The notes beneath the pieces are model-generated. The model was not told where the DNA came from. It saw only the letters and a program-made list of their open reading frames with translations, and ran no database searches. A stretch of DNA of 64,000 nucleotides, from positions 5,264,855 to 5,328,854 of the forward strand of contig OZ020491.1 of NCBI GenBank assembly GCA_963971405.1, in the 5' to 3' direction. Origin of the DNA: Psococerastis gibbosa. Taxonomy: Eukaryota; Arthropoda; Insecta; Psocodea; Psocidae. A program made the translations under genes and the position numbers. This document shows positions 54,672-64,000 of this stretch, one piece after another (the stretch's first letter is position 1; every line of letters begins with the position of its first letter).

Positions 54672-54974
54672 GCAAAGTGCCATGCGCGCCGACTTGTGCA
54701 AAATAGTGGTAAGGCACCGTGGCACGGTAAAACCTTTATATTATATAGTATAACTTAAATATAGCCGGGAATTATTAAGAAAAACACAGTCAACGTACAA
54801 TGGCTTAATTACTGTGCATTACAGTACTGTATATTGTCCAAAGTATAAGTAGTTAAGTACATGTCATTTTTCAATTTCTTTAATGACTATGAAATATGAA
54901 TACGGTAACATTTTGTAACTGTAGTTGAAAGGCAATGCGATTACATTTTTTAAATGAATACATAAATACATTAA

Positions 54975-55364
54975 GAGGATATAGTACGTAGACACGTGGT
55001 CACCACAAATTCCAACACATTTTATTTTTTTATTCCTTTTATATGAAAGATATCAAAACCCTGTTGCTACCGTGTATGTATTATTCCTCAAGGCATCGTA
55101 GTGTTATGAAATTTTTAATTTTAGATCTATAGTTTTTTATATAAAGTGAGACTCGTCAGAAATTCGCTGAAGTTCTGACGAGTCTCTCTTTATATAAAAA
55201 ACTATTGTATTGATCGAAAATTAAAAATTTCATTACACTACTATGCCTTGAGCAATAATACATACACGGTAGCAACAGGGTTTTGATATCTTTCATATAA
55301 AAGGAATCAAAAAGTAAAATGTGTTGGAATTTGTGGTGACGACGTGTCTACGTGCTATATCCTC
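54975..55364. mobile_element. 390-bp near-perfect palindrome (foldback MITE) in TTAA
   Basis: Arms of roughly 180 bp start GAGGATATAGTACGTAGACA and end with the inverse at 55364, around a centre near 55170 (GACTCGTCAGAAATTC / GAAGTTCTGACGAGTC). TTAA (54971-54974, 55365-55368) flanks both sides. It would form a long hairpin RNA if transcribed. Confidence 0.78.
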
Positions 55365-55437
55365 TTAACACATTATTTGCAAATTGTGCTGCATTGCAAA
55401 TACAGTAGGCCTATATGTAAATAGACTATAAACGAAT

Positions 55438-57995
55438 TTAAAATAAAGCGAACGTTGCTTTCCTCACTTGATTTTTTTTTATAAAGTCATTTACAATGGG
55501 TCTTAAGTCTAATGCATCTAGTTCCAATTGGTGCGCATTTAAGACAGCTAGATGATTCAGCCTAGCCTGCCCCATAGTGGACCGAAGATACGTTTTCAGA
55601 CGTCGAAGTGAGCTGAACGACCGTTCAGCGGTTGCTGTCGTCACTGGAATGGTCCGGAGGATTTTAATGCTCTTTGTCACTTCCTCAACTAGATCTTTTA
55701 TACTTCCTTCTTCTACGAGAAATTTTCTTACGTCACGCATCGTGGTGAGTGAGATCTTCCGTTGCTTAGAAATATCATGTAGCATTGACAGATGTAGGGA
55801 GAGTCTTCCAATGTCTATGTCATTACAAAAAAACTTTTGTGCATTTTCCAACGAGGAAATGCCTTGGGCCACAAAAGATGCAAGCTCTTCTTCCACAGCA
55901 ACAACAGTATTAAGGGAGGATGTCTCAAAGCGCCTCCTTAAGCACATCAAAACTGTGTCGCATACCTCTATGTACATCTGCTTGAAGTAATTCTCTGCTC
56001 CTGTAAATTCGTGTCCTTGTCCTGCACCACCACAACTTTCCAATTTTTTTGGAATACGCCGTTGCCTAGGGAGTTCGGGATTGCCGACGAACTTCATCCT
56101 TTCTGTCTCCTCCAGGCACTGATCCCAGAATTTCTTATACTCCTCACGCCTTGCCGTCATAATGGCTATGAGAAAATCAATCTTCGCCTTAATTTCTGCC
56201 GCGCCGATATGGGGCGATTGTATTTGTGCGTTAACTTCTTCAAGTGGAGTCATTATTTTGCTGTACAACAAAAGATGAAAAAATGTTTTAAATGACTCCA
56301 TTTGGTGGAGATATCCCGAGCACTTCGCAGCTGCGTCTGACGTATCATTTTCGGAAAACTCTTCGAAAAAAATTGCGATTTTTTCATAATGCTTTAAAAT
56401 TTTGTTGATACTTGAAGCTCTCATCGTCCATCTTGTAGGACATAGGGGACGTAGAGTTTTGATAGGTTTGGCATTACCTGGATCTGGGATATTTTTAAAC
56501 ATTTCCATACGCTTTGGTGATTCTCTGATAGTATTGATTAGGTCTTTGGCTAAATTCATAATGTCTCTCATACAAGGGAGGTGCTTTAAGCTATCTTCTA
56601 CAGCTAAATTAAGATTATGAGCGGCACAATGTACATACATCGCTTGTGGTTGTAAATCAGCAACAAGTTTTTGCAATCCATTGAATTCCCCTCGCATTTG
56701 AGAAGCCCCATCATAGCACTGACCCCTAAGCTTGGAAAATGGCAACCCTAATCGAAGAAAAATGTCTTTGACTATCTCAAAAAGAGTTTGTGCCGTGGTA
56801 TTCGGAGCCGCATACAAGCCTACGAAGTCCTCAAAAATATCCATATTGTCATCCACTGTTCGCAAACAAAACGTTACTTGCTCATGAACTGATATGTCTG
56901 TAGTCTCGTCCACCATAATGCTAAAATAGCCTCTATTCATTGCCCCTTGTACAACATTCTCCAAAACAGAGCGGCTCAACATTTCCACTATCTCGTTTTG
57001 AATATCGTGAGACATCCAGGTGTATTTTTTAGCTTTATGGCCTAACCACTTTTGCATTTCCGGGCAATCATCTTTTCTCAAATTGACCAGTTGCCAGAAA
57101 TTTGAAGAAACGTCTTCATGGCCGCGGATGGCCAACCCTTGCCGACAAAGAAATCTCAAAGAAGAGAAGAGGCATAATAACGCTGAACGGGCACTCCTCA
57201 TCTCGTTGTTCAAATTCTCATTTAGAAGTGTGGATACATTTACGTTTTTCCCCGTTTTAAGAACGCTTTCTCTATGCGAACCACTATTTTCGTGCTTTCG
57301 AAAAGTTGCTGTAGCATTTTTCCAGTAGCTGAATCCTTTTTTTGTGAAAGTCTCCTCCTTCAGTTTACATAAAATTAACAGCCCATTACTTTCAGCTTCC
57401 TTACATATTTTGCAAAACACTAGTCCTCGGGAATACTCCATCCAAGGGTACGTTTGAAGCCATGATTTATTGAATCCCCTTCGCTTAACAGCATTCTTAT
57501 TTCCCGAAGAAGAATTTGGAATCGTAGCTTGCGTTAAGGCAGTTCCTGGGCCTGTTGAATAAAAAAAAATATATATTGCAGATATATTATGTTCTTTTAA
57601 CACATATCTCATCGAGGCTTCTTGACCAAAAAGTGCTTAAAATTGTAACTGGAGAAATAACTGTGCAATAGGGTTAACTGCTACGATTGGCCGTAGTCAT
57701 GACTATATTTCGGAGGAGGTTCAGATTTCAGAGGTATGGGTATGGGTATGGGTATTTAATTAATGGCAAGCATATTATTTCCATGTATACCTTAAACTGG
57801 ACGTTAAAAAATAGTTCATATATGTAGTAATTTCCCCTTTTTTTAACAGTCAATAAATGTTGACACATTTCCATTAATTGATTACCTACCTGACCCCGCA
57901 GATTCCGCCCTTCCGAGAATTGTAGTTGCTGCTGATGTAGAAGGTTCCGTCACCATGGGTGTAGACTTTTCTTTGAAAAATTTTCTGATATCCAT
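55438..57995 (-). CDS. hAT transposase, ZMYM1-like (two exons, about 739 aa)
   Basis: Exon 1 (57995-57890) starts MDIRKFFKEKSTPM and ends in phase 1 at donor GTAGGT. Exon 2 starts at 57551 after TTATTCAACAG and is open to 55438. Features: TTF-type zinc-finger region (WLQTYPWMEYSRGLVFCKIC, GFSYWKNATATFRKHENSGS), IMVDETTDISVHEQ (first Asp), GQCYDGASQMRGEFNG (second Asp), CAAHNLNLAVEDSL, and the dimerisation end TTATAERSFSSLRRLKTYL. A 5' UTR intron probably precedes the ATG (TTGTTCTAG at about 58008). With intact frame, splice sites, ends and TSD this is a candidate autonomous element. Confidence 0.88.
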
Positions 57996-59000
57996 GCTTT
58001 CAGACCCACTAGAACAAAAAACAAGCAAACTTGTGAATTTAAAATGTAAGTTTAAAAGGGGAAAAATAAAATATATTAACCATATAGGTATATTATTTTG
58101 GCATTTTGCCCAGTTTTCACTTCCAAATTTTAATTTCATTAATTTTTAAACCTACTTTTACGATCACGTGTCGGCCTTACTACATAAATTCGAAAGTACC
58201 ATGTACGTGACAGTCATGTAAAAATATCACGAAGTACATTTATTGCAGTTCTACAATATTTTCTAATCATGATAATTCTCTATATATATTTTTTTGCCGT
58301 GACCGACCGTAACTGCAAGGTAGGTAAGTAGGCCTACACGTCTAAAATCTATACATAAGTCGGAACCTGTTTAGTTCTAGGCCAACCAAAGAAAATTCAG
58401 CTACTTACTACTAACTTAAATTCCGAAATTCACTTTGTCAATGTAGTTTATTAGGGATTAAGTAACATACGGCATTAGTAGGTACAGTACAATAGGCTAA
58501 TGTATGAGTAATAAAATTAAAACAAGAAGTTAATGTAAATTGGTGCTTACCTGTTCTTGTGTGAACTAGATTTGAGAACTTTCTATCAGTTTGTGAACGT
58601 TGAAAAGTGAACACAACAATGGAAGAACATAGGGAAGAGAAGTCTTAATATCAATTAAACCAAAAGATTCAGTTTGGAGAGGAAAATAAAATAAAATATT
58701 GAACTTAACAATCATAAGCTACACTTACTGTATGTATAAGCGTAAACACATTACAATTTACAAATTTACAAACATGGCCGCGACCGCCAATTTAAAATTT
58801 CGTGCCCTGATTGGTTGTTACAGCCACTCTCTCGTCGGGGCCGCAAATTTGCGCCAATTTTGAATTTTCATTAACTTTATTCTATTTCTTGTTTTAATAT
58901 TAAATTTTATTTTTATCTGAACTTAATGCTACTTTAAAAAATAAGAAAAAATTGCAACAAAAATTCCTAATATTACTTTGAAAAGTGGTAAGGCACTGCC

Positions 59001-59763
59001 TTACCACTTTCCAAAGTGGTAAGGCACGTGCCTTACCATTCTATATGAAGTCGGCGCGCATGCAAAGTGCTGTAAGTACTGAAGAAATAATTCTGAGGTC
59101 ATCCAGCCACGTTTACAGACAACAATTATTGTTTCTGGTGGACAACCTATGCTGAATTCAGGACGCAATCGTTTTCTTGGAAATATTGGGAAAGGAGGTA
59201 CAAAACTACCAGCTGCACTCATAGCACACACTAAAGAAACAGTTTTTCCACGTTCACCTGAAACAATTTTTGAGACTCTTTTTTGATCCTTTTGGTGAAA
59301 TTACTTTTGGTAGTTTAGTAGGAACTGTTGGCAAACCAGTTTCATCACAATTATAGATATTGCTTGGTGGGAATTTGCCTGCAACTTATAAATCTTTCCA
59401 TGTTTCAAAGAATTTTCCAACGTTAACTTTATTAAAACTCATTAACCGCCCTATAGACGAAAATTTATTCTTTAACATAATCTTTTGCATTCAATCTTTC
59501 CCAGCAAGTTGGGAGTCTCTATTGAACCTGTGAGGGATTCCAACAATTTCGGCACACGTGTAGGCCACTTTTCGCAGCTGCAGAGCTGTCAGGCCAAACG
59601 CTCGTTTGTCAACATCCTCCAGGTAAATCTTCAAGTCAGCATTCTGCTCCGCAGTAAAAGTGTCATTGAAACGGCCGCAGGACTTCGGAAATGATTTCTG
59701 GCCCCTGGACTTAATCACGTACCGTCGGAGCGTGGCTTCCGGCAAATCGAGTGCCTTGGCCAC
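59001..59763 (-). pseudogene. pogo-like transposase: N-terminal HTH to first DDE part
   Basis: This portion of the split gene holds the psq HTH (ATLRRYVIKSRGQKSF), FGLTALQLRKVAYTCAEIVG (second HTH), the NCDETGLP catalytic block near 59350 and GCPPETIIVVCKRGWMTSEL. Frameshifts occur near 59490 and 59290. Bases 59001-59061 belong to the inserted hAT end, after which the frame is unrelated. Confidence 0.72.
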
Positions 59764-59831
59764 TGCTAAAGGTTTTTGGCTGATATGGCCGTATCCATGC
59801 TCTCCTTACTCCATGAACCTCTGTCAGGCAT

Positions 59832-60691
59832 TATTTAAAGCTAAAACAAATAAAATTAATATTAAGAGGGAGATTATGTATCCGGGGTAAGACGACTACC
59901 TGCGGGGTAAGATGACGATCAGTCTCGTGTGACGGGACTTGACCTGGCTGGGCCAATAATGACTGTAGAAGGGAAGTGTTGATTGGAAAATTGCTGGAAA
60001 ATAGCTCTGCAGGTTAGTTGCCATAAGTTGCATATATTATATATATTATATATATTGCATAAGTTGCCACTCCTGAGGAAATTGAAGTAAATATAAAATA
60101 ATATTAATAAATAATAAATAAATGTTGATAATAATTGGACACGTCATGGACAAAAGCTTAACTACTGAGACTCGTTTCGACTTCACTTGAAAAGTCATGA
60201 CACACTTCCTAGGCCTGTACTAAATTAAAAGTCAATCGGACCACGACTATCCTTCCTTAATTTCATGACTCCAGAATCGTCTTAGGTTCCTCGGTTATTC
60301 ACACTAGATGCTAGTAATTGGGTGTAAATATGAATCCGGATTCTAGTTCATTCCGAAATAGGTTCCTATTCTTTTGAATCGCTTACGTTTAGATAGTTCC
60401 AAGTTGGGATAGTCAAAATTTTTATAAGTTCCTCGACAACTTTATTATTTCGGCAAAGTCAGAAAACAAATTTGGACAACCTCAGGACCGGTTTCAGCTC
60501 TGGACGAACCGGCCCCGACAGCAGCCAACCAATCTCGACAGGATCACCTTCTGCCCAATCGGTGCGAGGAACAATATCTCTCTAAATCCAAATTATAAAA
60601 GACTAACGAACTTACCCATGAAAGGGGGGATCACTGAGCGACAATGGATTCCTCGAGGACTCTCAGCTTCGGTGGTTCTGTACTTCCCAAA
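59832..60691. other. No gene; short pogo 5' flank and AT microsatellite
   Basis: GGGGTAAGA motifs at 59885-59911 may be pogo subterminal repeats. A TATATTA microsatellite lies at 60034-60056. Nothing else is recognised. Confidence 0.35.
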
Positions 60692-61070
60692 GGCGCCCAT
60701 TCCATTGACCGGCTAGGGCTATTTCCAAAACGGTGACGTGGTAGCAGACATTCAATACTTAGGTGGCGTTTCCACCGACCTCGCATTGCAGAATGCAAAT
60801 GACATTGACGGAAATTATAATTTTTCTTATTATAGAAATCGATTAAAATGTTTGTACTTAACATATCCCATCACGCCATTTTTTAATTTTTGTTTGTTTG
60901 TGATTTTACTGTATGATCATTGATTAATTTGAACTATGGCATAGAGGAAAATGAACATTTCCGTCAATTCTGCAATGCGAGGTCGGTGGAAACGGCACCT
61001 AAGTCTTGAATGTCTGCTACCACGTCACCGTTTTTGGAAATAGCCCTAGCCGGTCAATGGAATGGGCACC
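60692..61070. mobile_element. Harbinger-type MITE, copy 2 (inverted relative to copy 1)
   Basis: The ends GGCGCCCATTCC and GGAATGGGCACC match copy 1 and are flanked by AAA (60689-60691, 61071-61073), a mutated or variant TWA site. The internal short frame (NILIDFYNKKNYNFRQCHLH) is on minus. It is 379 bp long. Confidence 0.75.
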
Positions 61071-61866
61071 AAAGGGTGACCTTAAAGAAACGACTTTATT
61101 CAGCGACAGACTCACAATATTGCTCTATCCAATCCTTCTTCGATTACATGGAACACTTCCCTCTGTCTGATTATACTATATTTCGCAGGCATAAGTTAGG
61201 GGTGCGACACTTGTCGATTGCGCTTATTCTTCAATTTTACCTTATTTATATTCTTTATGGAGAGATTTTGGTGCACATTGGTCATTACTACACGTCAATA
61301 AATGATATCAAACAAGACACTACGTATTTTATTCCTGTCTGGCGATCAGCTGTCTGGCAAGAAAATGGCGTCAGGTGTTGAACGCTTCTGCATATCATTT
61401 TTATGACCAATTACGGGGTTTAGCTGAATTCTAGTTATTTACTCATTTCCTGAGGACGTTTTCTCGGATTTCATTTCTTGTCGGAACAGGAACATTCCTT
61501 CGCCTCTTATGTGTAATATACGATATCACTGAGCTATATGGAAAATCTAGAATTGTATATCCCAGGTCAAAATTCAATTTAATTGATAGACCACACTTTT
61601 CGGCGTTGAAATTGTATGGGATAAACAAGCTTATAATTTATAATTATGGAGTTATAAGGTTTCTAAGAGGGTATACTCATGTGGTCACTTGATATTTATA
61701 AATTAAAAGATTGTCTTTTAGAATAATTTCTACGATAAAGGTTGTAATAAACCCCACCAGTTTTAGCTGTATGGTAATCTGGGATGTCTCGGCTCGATGG
61801 CTCAAGAAGAAGCTTAGTCTTCTAAAACTACACATTAACTCTCACGGTAAAATGGCGCTTGTTCAC
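61071..61866. other. No recognised gene
   Basis: A 110-codon frame on plus has no recognisable domain and is probably chance; nothing else is visible. Confidence 0.3.
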
Positions 61867-62040
61867 CAGCAGCCTGATCGAGGCGATTATAATACCGGTA
61901 TTTATTTAATCCCTGGTAGTAAAAATGTAAACAAGATAATTTTATAATGGAAAGTGCTGTTCAAAATTTGTTTGTTTACAGTTATAATCCTAGGGTATTT
62001 ATTTAACCCCGGTATTATAATCGCCTCGATCAGGCTGCTG
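61867..62040. mobile_element. 174-bp foldback MITE
   Basis: CAGCAGCCTGATCGAGGCG at 61867 is the inverse of the sequence ending at 62040, and pairing continues through ATTATAATACCGGTATT for about 45 bp, with a roughly 85-bp loop. No TSD was identified. Confidence 0.65.
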
Positions 62041-62547
62041 GACTCTTGTGGGCTGTCTGATCAGAAGTGAATCAAGTGTGTTGCCAACCTCAAAAACAGC
62101 AAATCTACTGTTAAAACAGTAGGGTTGGTAACACTGCCTGTAATGTTCACGGAGGTTTGAAATCATTGATATACATGGATTGCTACCACGGCACCTAGCC
62201 CATGCTGAACTAATGTCTTCACTTTTGGTCACGTGACAAAAAGGGTTATTATGGCAAGAAGTGGTTGACTCCATTGCATTCAATGCGATTTAGACGTATT
62301 TCATTGCCTGTTATTTAATCTATTTACCCATTTATTGAGTTTTTCTTTGGTTTCACATAATGGTCATATCTTGCTCTGCTTATAAATGCTCTAATAGGTT
62401 CAAGATATGTCGAGAAACGGGGAAAATATTACTTTTCACTAGTAAGTGTTCCCATAGTTTGGTCATTAGTTGAGGCAACATTTATGGGTTTATTTCAGTT
62501 TTCTTAATCATTATGTTAACAAATTGCAAACTTTCAATTGTCCTCAA

Positions 62548-62705
62548 GGCCGTAGCCATGGGGGGGGGGGATCCTTGGGGGGCGGGAAGCTGCATCTGAA
62601 TTAATAACAAAATGTCTTTTACGTAATAACATACAGTAACTTACTCCAATACTATGTAATAGGATATCCAATGAAATTTCTCAACCCCCCCCCCCCCCCC
62701 CTCGA
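62548..62705. repeat. G-run/C-run bounded repeat (hAT-MITE-like remnant)
   Basis: AAGGCCGTAGCCAT followed by a G-run and, about 120 bp later, a run of 18 C. The start resembles the 31412 MITE end (GGCCGTGCCCAGG). The right terminus is not clear. Confidence 0.35.
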
Positions 62706-62769
62706 AGAGGTCTTATAATAAAAGTTAACTTAAGAAAGCATTACACATATTACACATATACACATTAAA

Positions 62770-62960
62770 TGTCAGGACATGTAGTATTTTCACCCGAAAC
62801 GTTGTTGGTTCGCGTCCCACACTGGCTACATTTTCTGGACATGCTTCGGAGGGCATGTAAAGTAGGCGGTCCCGGGCCTTCCTAGTTGAGTGTAAGAGAG
62901 GGCTTTATAGCCCTAACTCCGCTAGGTTGGCTTAGTAATAGAAACAATAAAAAGTCCTTA
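62770..62960 (+). mobile_element. tRNA-derived SINE, copy 3
   Basis: It shares the CACCCGAAA..GTTGTTGGTTCG B-box region and the body (CCTAGTTGAGTGTAAGAGAG, TTTATAGCCCTAACTCCGCT, TTAGTAATAGAA) with 26525-26720. The 5' A-box half is degraded. Confidence 0.65.
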
Positions 62961-63009
62961 TTACAAATATAAAATTGTGTCACATATGTTAGGTCTATTC
63001 GTTATTCTC

Positions 63010-63166
63010 TAAGGCGGTTATTCCACTTGTCGATATTCCGTCATTTATGCATCAATAATAAGTCTCTACCATATTATAACCAAAATTAGAGGATATGGAA
63101 AAAACTGGGCTCGGCGGTAGTAAGTAATCGCCAAATCCGCTAGTTATGCTCAAATTCACAACTATC
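63010..63166 (-). repeat. Inverted partner of the 63440-63600 tRNA-like repeat, with a lone MITE end
   Basis: TAAGGCGGTTATTCC at 63010 is a single Harbinger-MITE end. TAGAGGATATGGAAAAAACT and the following GGGCTCGGCGG through CTCAAATTCAC are the inverse of 63485-63590. Confidence 0.55.
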
Positions 63167-63169
63167 TAA

Positions 63170-63402
63170 GACGGCTATTCCACCGACGTCGTTTTTCAAT
63201 GTGCATGTGCATGACGTGGTAGCAGACATCATTAATAAGTCTCTGCCATATTTTAAGGGGACTATAATGTAGATACTTAACTTAGATACTAACTTAACAT
63301 CTATTATAAATTAAGTTATAATATGGTAGAGACTTAATAATGATGTCTGCTACCACGTCATGCACATGCACAATGAAAAACGGCGTCGGTGGAATAGCCG
63401 CC
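63170..63402. mobile_element. 233-bp Harbinger-type MITE
   Basis: GACGGCTATTCC and GGAATAGCCGCC ends carry about 85-bp arms that include CATGACGTGGTAGCAGACAT on both sides. TSD TAA flanks at 63167-63169 and 63403-63405. The ACGTGGTAGCAGACA core is shared with the GGYGCCCATTCC MITEs, so the two families are related. Confidence 0.75.
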
Positions 63403-63510
63403 TAACCGAACAAGTCTGTGAGCTCACCTGTTCGGTTAAATAGTTGTGCTAACCTGTCTAGCAACACGAATCATGTCAATTTGAGCATAAGTAGAGGATT
63501 TGGCGATTAA

Positions 63511-63567
63511 TGGGCTTGTGGTCGGCGGTTAAGACGTAGATCGTGGGTTCGAATCCTGCCGAGCCCA
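63511..63567 (+). repeat. tRNA-like repeat lacking the anticodon arm
   Basis: GGGCTTGTGG, CGGTTAAGACG, then directly TAGATCGTGGGTTCGAATCC and GAGCCCA. Compared with 3368-3440 the ACGCC..GGCGT arm is deleted. It is followed by the same TTTTTTCCATATCCTCTAA tail as at 145-294. Confidence 0.6.
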
Positions 63568-63599
63568 GTTTTTTCCATATCCTCTAATTTCGGTTATAA

Positions 63600-64000
63600 C
63601 GAGGAGGTTACCTCGGCAACCAAAGTTAATTTAATGTCAATGTTATATAAACCATTTATATATACCATATAGGCCTATATACCAAATAATAATACTATGT
63701 ATCTACCATAGGTATAGCTTAATTTACAATACATAGATAGTTTAAGTATCTACATAATAGTCTCCTTAAAACAAAAATATCATCAATGATTGATGGACAA
63801 ATTACAGAATATTGACATAGCCGCCGTCATAAAATGTTTAAACTTGCAATTTTTTGTTTCAATCTTTGGAAAATTACTTAGGAGTTGGGTAGCGATACAC
63901 GCATTACTAATGTATGAAAGTGTCTCCTTCCTAACTTTGTAATATTACGAACTCATTGTAATAAAAGTTAACTTAATAAAATATTGCACAAATATTACAC
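63600..64000. other. Window end: inverted copy of the first SINE's 5' arm, no gene
   Basis: 63615-63710 contains CAACCAAAGTTAATTTAATG and matching AT-rich sequence, the inverse of 150-200. The remainder has no recognised feature. Confidence 0.45.

Larger units (their letters stand above)
54680..59061 (-). mobile_element. hAT transposon, 4,382 bp, TSD GCAAAGTG, inserted in pogo
   Basis: GCAAAGTG is repeated at 54672-54679 and 59062-59069. Inverted ends ATGCGCGCCGACTT (left 54682) match at 59048-59061. Palindromic GTGGTAAGGCAC..GCCTTACCAC motifs lie just inside both ends (54706 and 58985-59037). Excision restores HFAKFTKPSSENPV in the pogo frame. Inside are an intact two-exon transposase and a 390-bp foldback MITE. 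Confidence 0.87.
53516..59831 (-). pseudogene. pogo-like transposase, split by a hAT and a piggyBac scrap
   Basis: Reading minus from ATG 59831: MPDRGSWSKESMDTAISAKN, psq-type HTH (KALDLPEATLRRYVIKSRGQ), AGKDW-like end of the second HTH, NCDETGLPTVPTKLPKV (first Asp), VCAMSAAGSFVPPFPIFPRK, then the hAT insertion (54680-59061). DDE resumes with FTKPSSENPVVLFMDSHTTH (second Asp) and AFMVNHPGEVITEKEVGK, then the piggyBac scrap (53979-54244), then ITDEEQAAVATSGHPISGLP and a Lys-rich tail to 53516. Several frameshifts (for example near 59300 and 54500) add to the insertions. The right flank has GGGGTAAGA repeats near 59885-59910 that may be its terminal region. Confidence 0.75.

Noticed and set aside
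61010..61381. 123-codon plus frame
   Set aside because: It starts inside a MITE end and shows no domain or codon signature.

Overview
The window is eukaryotic, AT-rich nuclear DNA, most likely from an arthropod (probably an insect) with a large transposon-rich genome. The evidence is a spliced host gene with GT-AG introns, a zoo of class I and II elements (Jockey/R1/I-like LINEs, BEL/Pao, Gypsy-like, Copia, hAT, piggyBac, pogo, Helitron/PIF1-helicase), tRNA-derived SINEs and many MITEs. There are no bacterial operons, no CRISPR array and no rRNA. The species cannot be named from the sequence.

Region 1 (1-9.1 kb) holds the 3' seven coding exons of one host gene on the + strand (366-528, 2593-2753, 3920-4162, 5468-5563, 6316-6503, 7319-7453, 8879-9064). 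All exon phases agree. They encode an Ig domain, two LDLa-like cysteine modules, one transmembrane helix and a cytoplasmic tail with three PPxY motifs. The introns carry a 5'-truncated LINE with a nested MITE, tRNA-like repeats and LINE tails.

Region 2 (9.1-31.6 kb) starts with about 2 kb without recognisable content. It continues as a graveyard: two copies of an uncharacterised transposase family (one a complete 2,988-bp element sitting in a pogo-like transposase), an R1-like LINE, a pogo C-terminus, LTR-element envelope fragments, an exact 1,781-bp tandem duplication carrying an orphan ORF plus gag and helicase fragments, BEL/Pao gag, LINE RT, a broken hAT, an intact 780-aa hAT transposase and a Copia fragment.

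Region 3 (31.6-59.9 kb) is a set of nested elements whose boundaries can be read from terminal repeats and target-site duplications (TSDs). These are a 5.87-kb hAT with a two-exon transposase (TSD GTTCTAGG), a 2.66-kb piggyBac ending at CTAG rather than TTAA, and a 6.65-kb piggyBac (TTAA). The last of these contains a hAT insertion that makes an in-frame piggyBac-hAT fusion ORF, and inside that a 2.84-kb DUF7869-like element. Further on a pogo element is split by a 4.38-kb intact hAT (TSD GCAAAGTG) and by a piggyBac scrap with an 11-bp TSD. Region 4 (59.9-64 kb) has MITEs, foldbacks, SINEs and tRNA-like repeats, but no gene.

The most striking global property is strand. Almost every transposon coding fragment from 1.1 to 59.9 kb lies on the minus strand, including elements nested inside one another, while the host gene is on plus. 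That architecture resembles a uni-strand piRNA-producing locus; this is an inference that small-RNA data would test.
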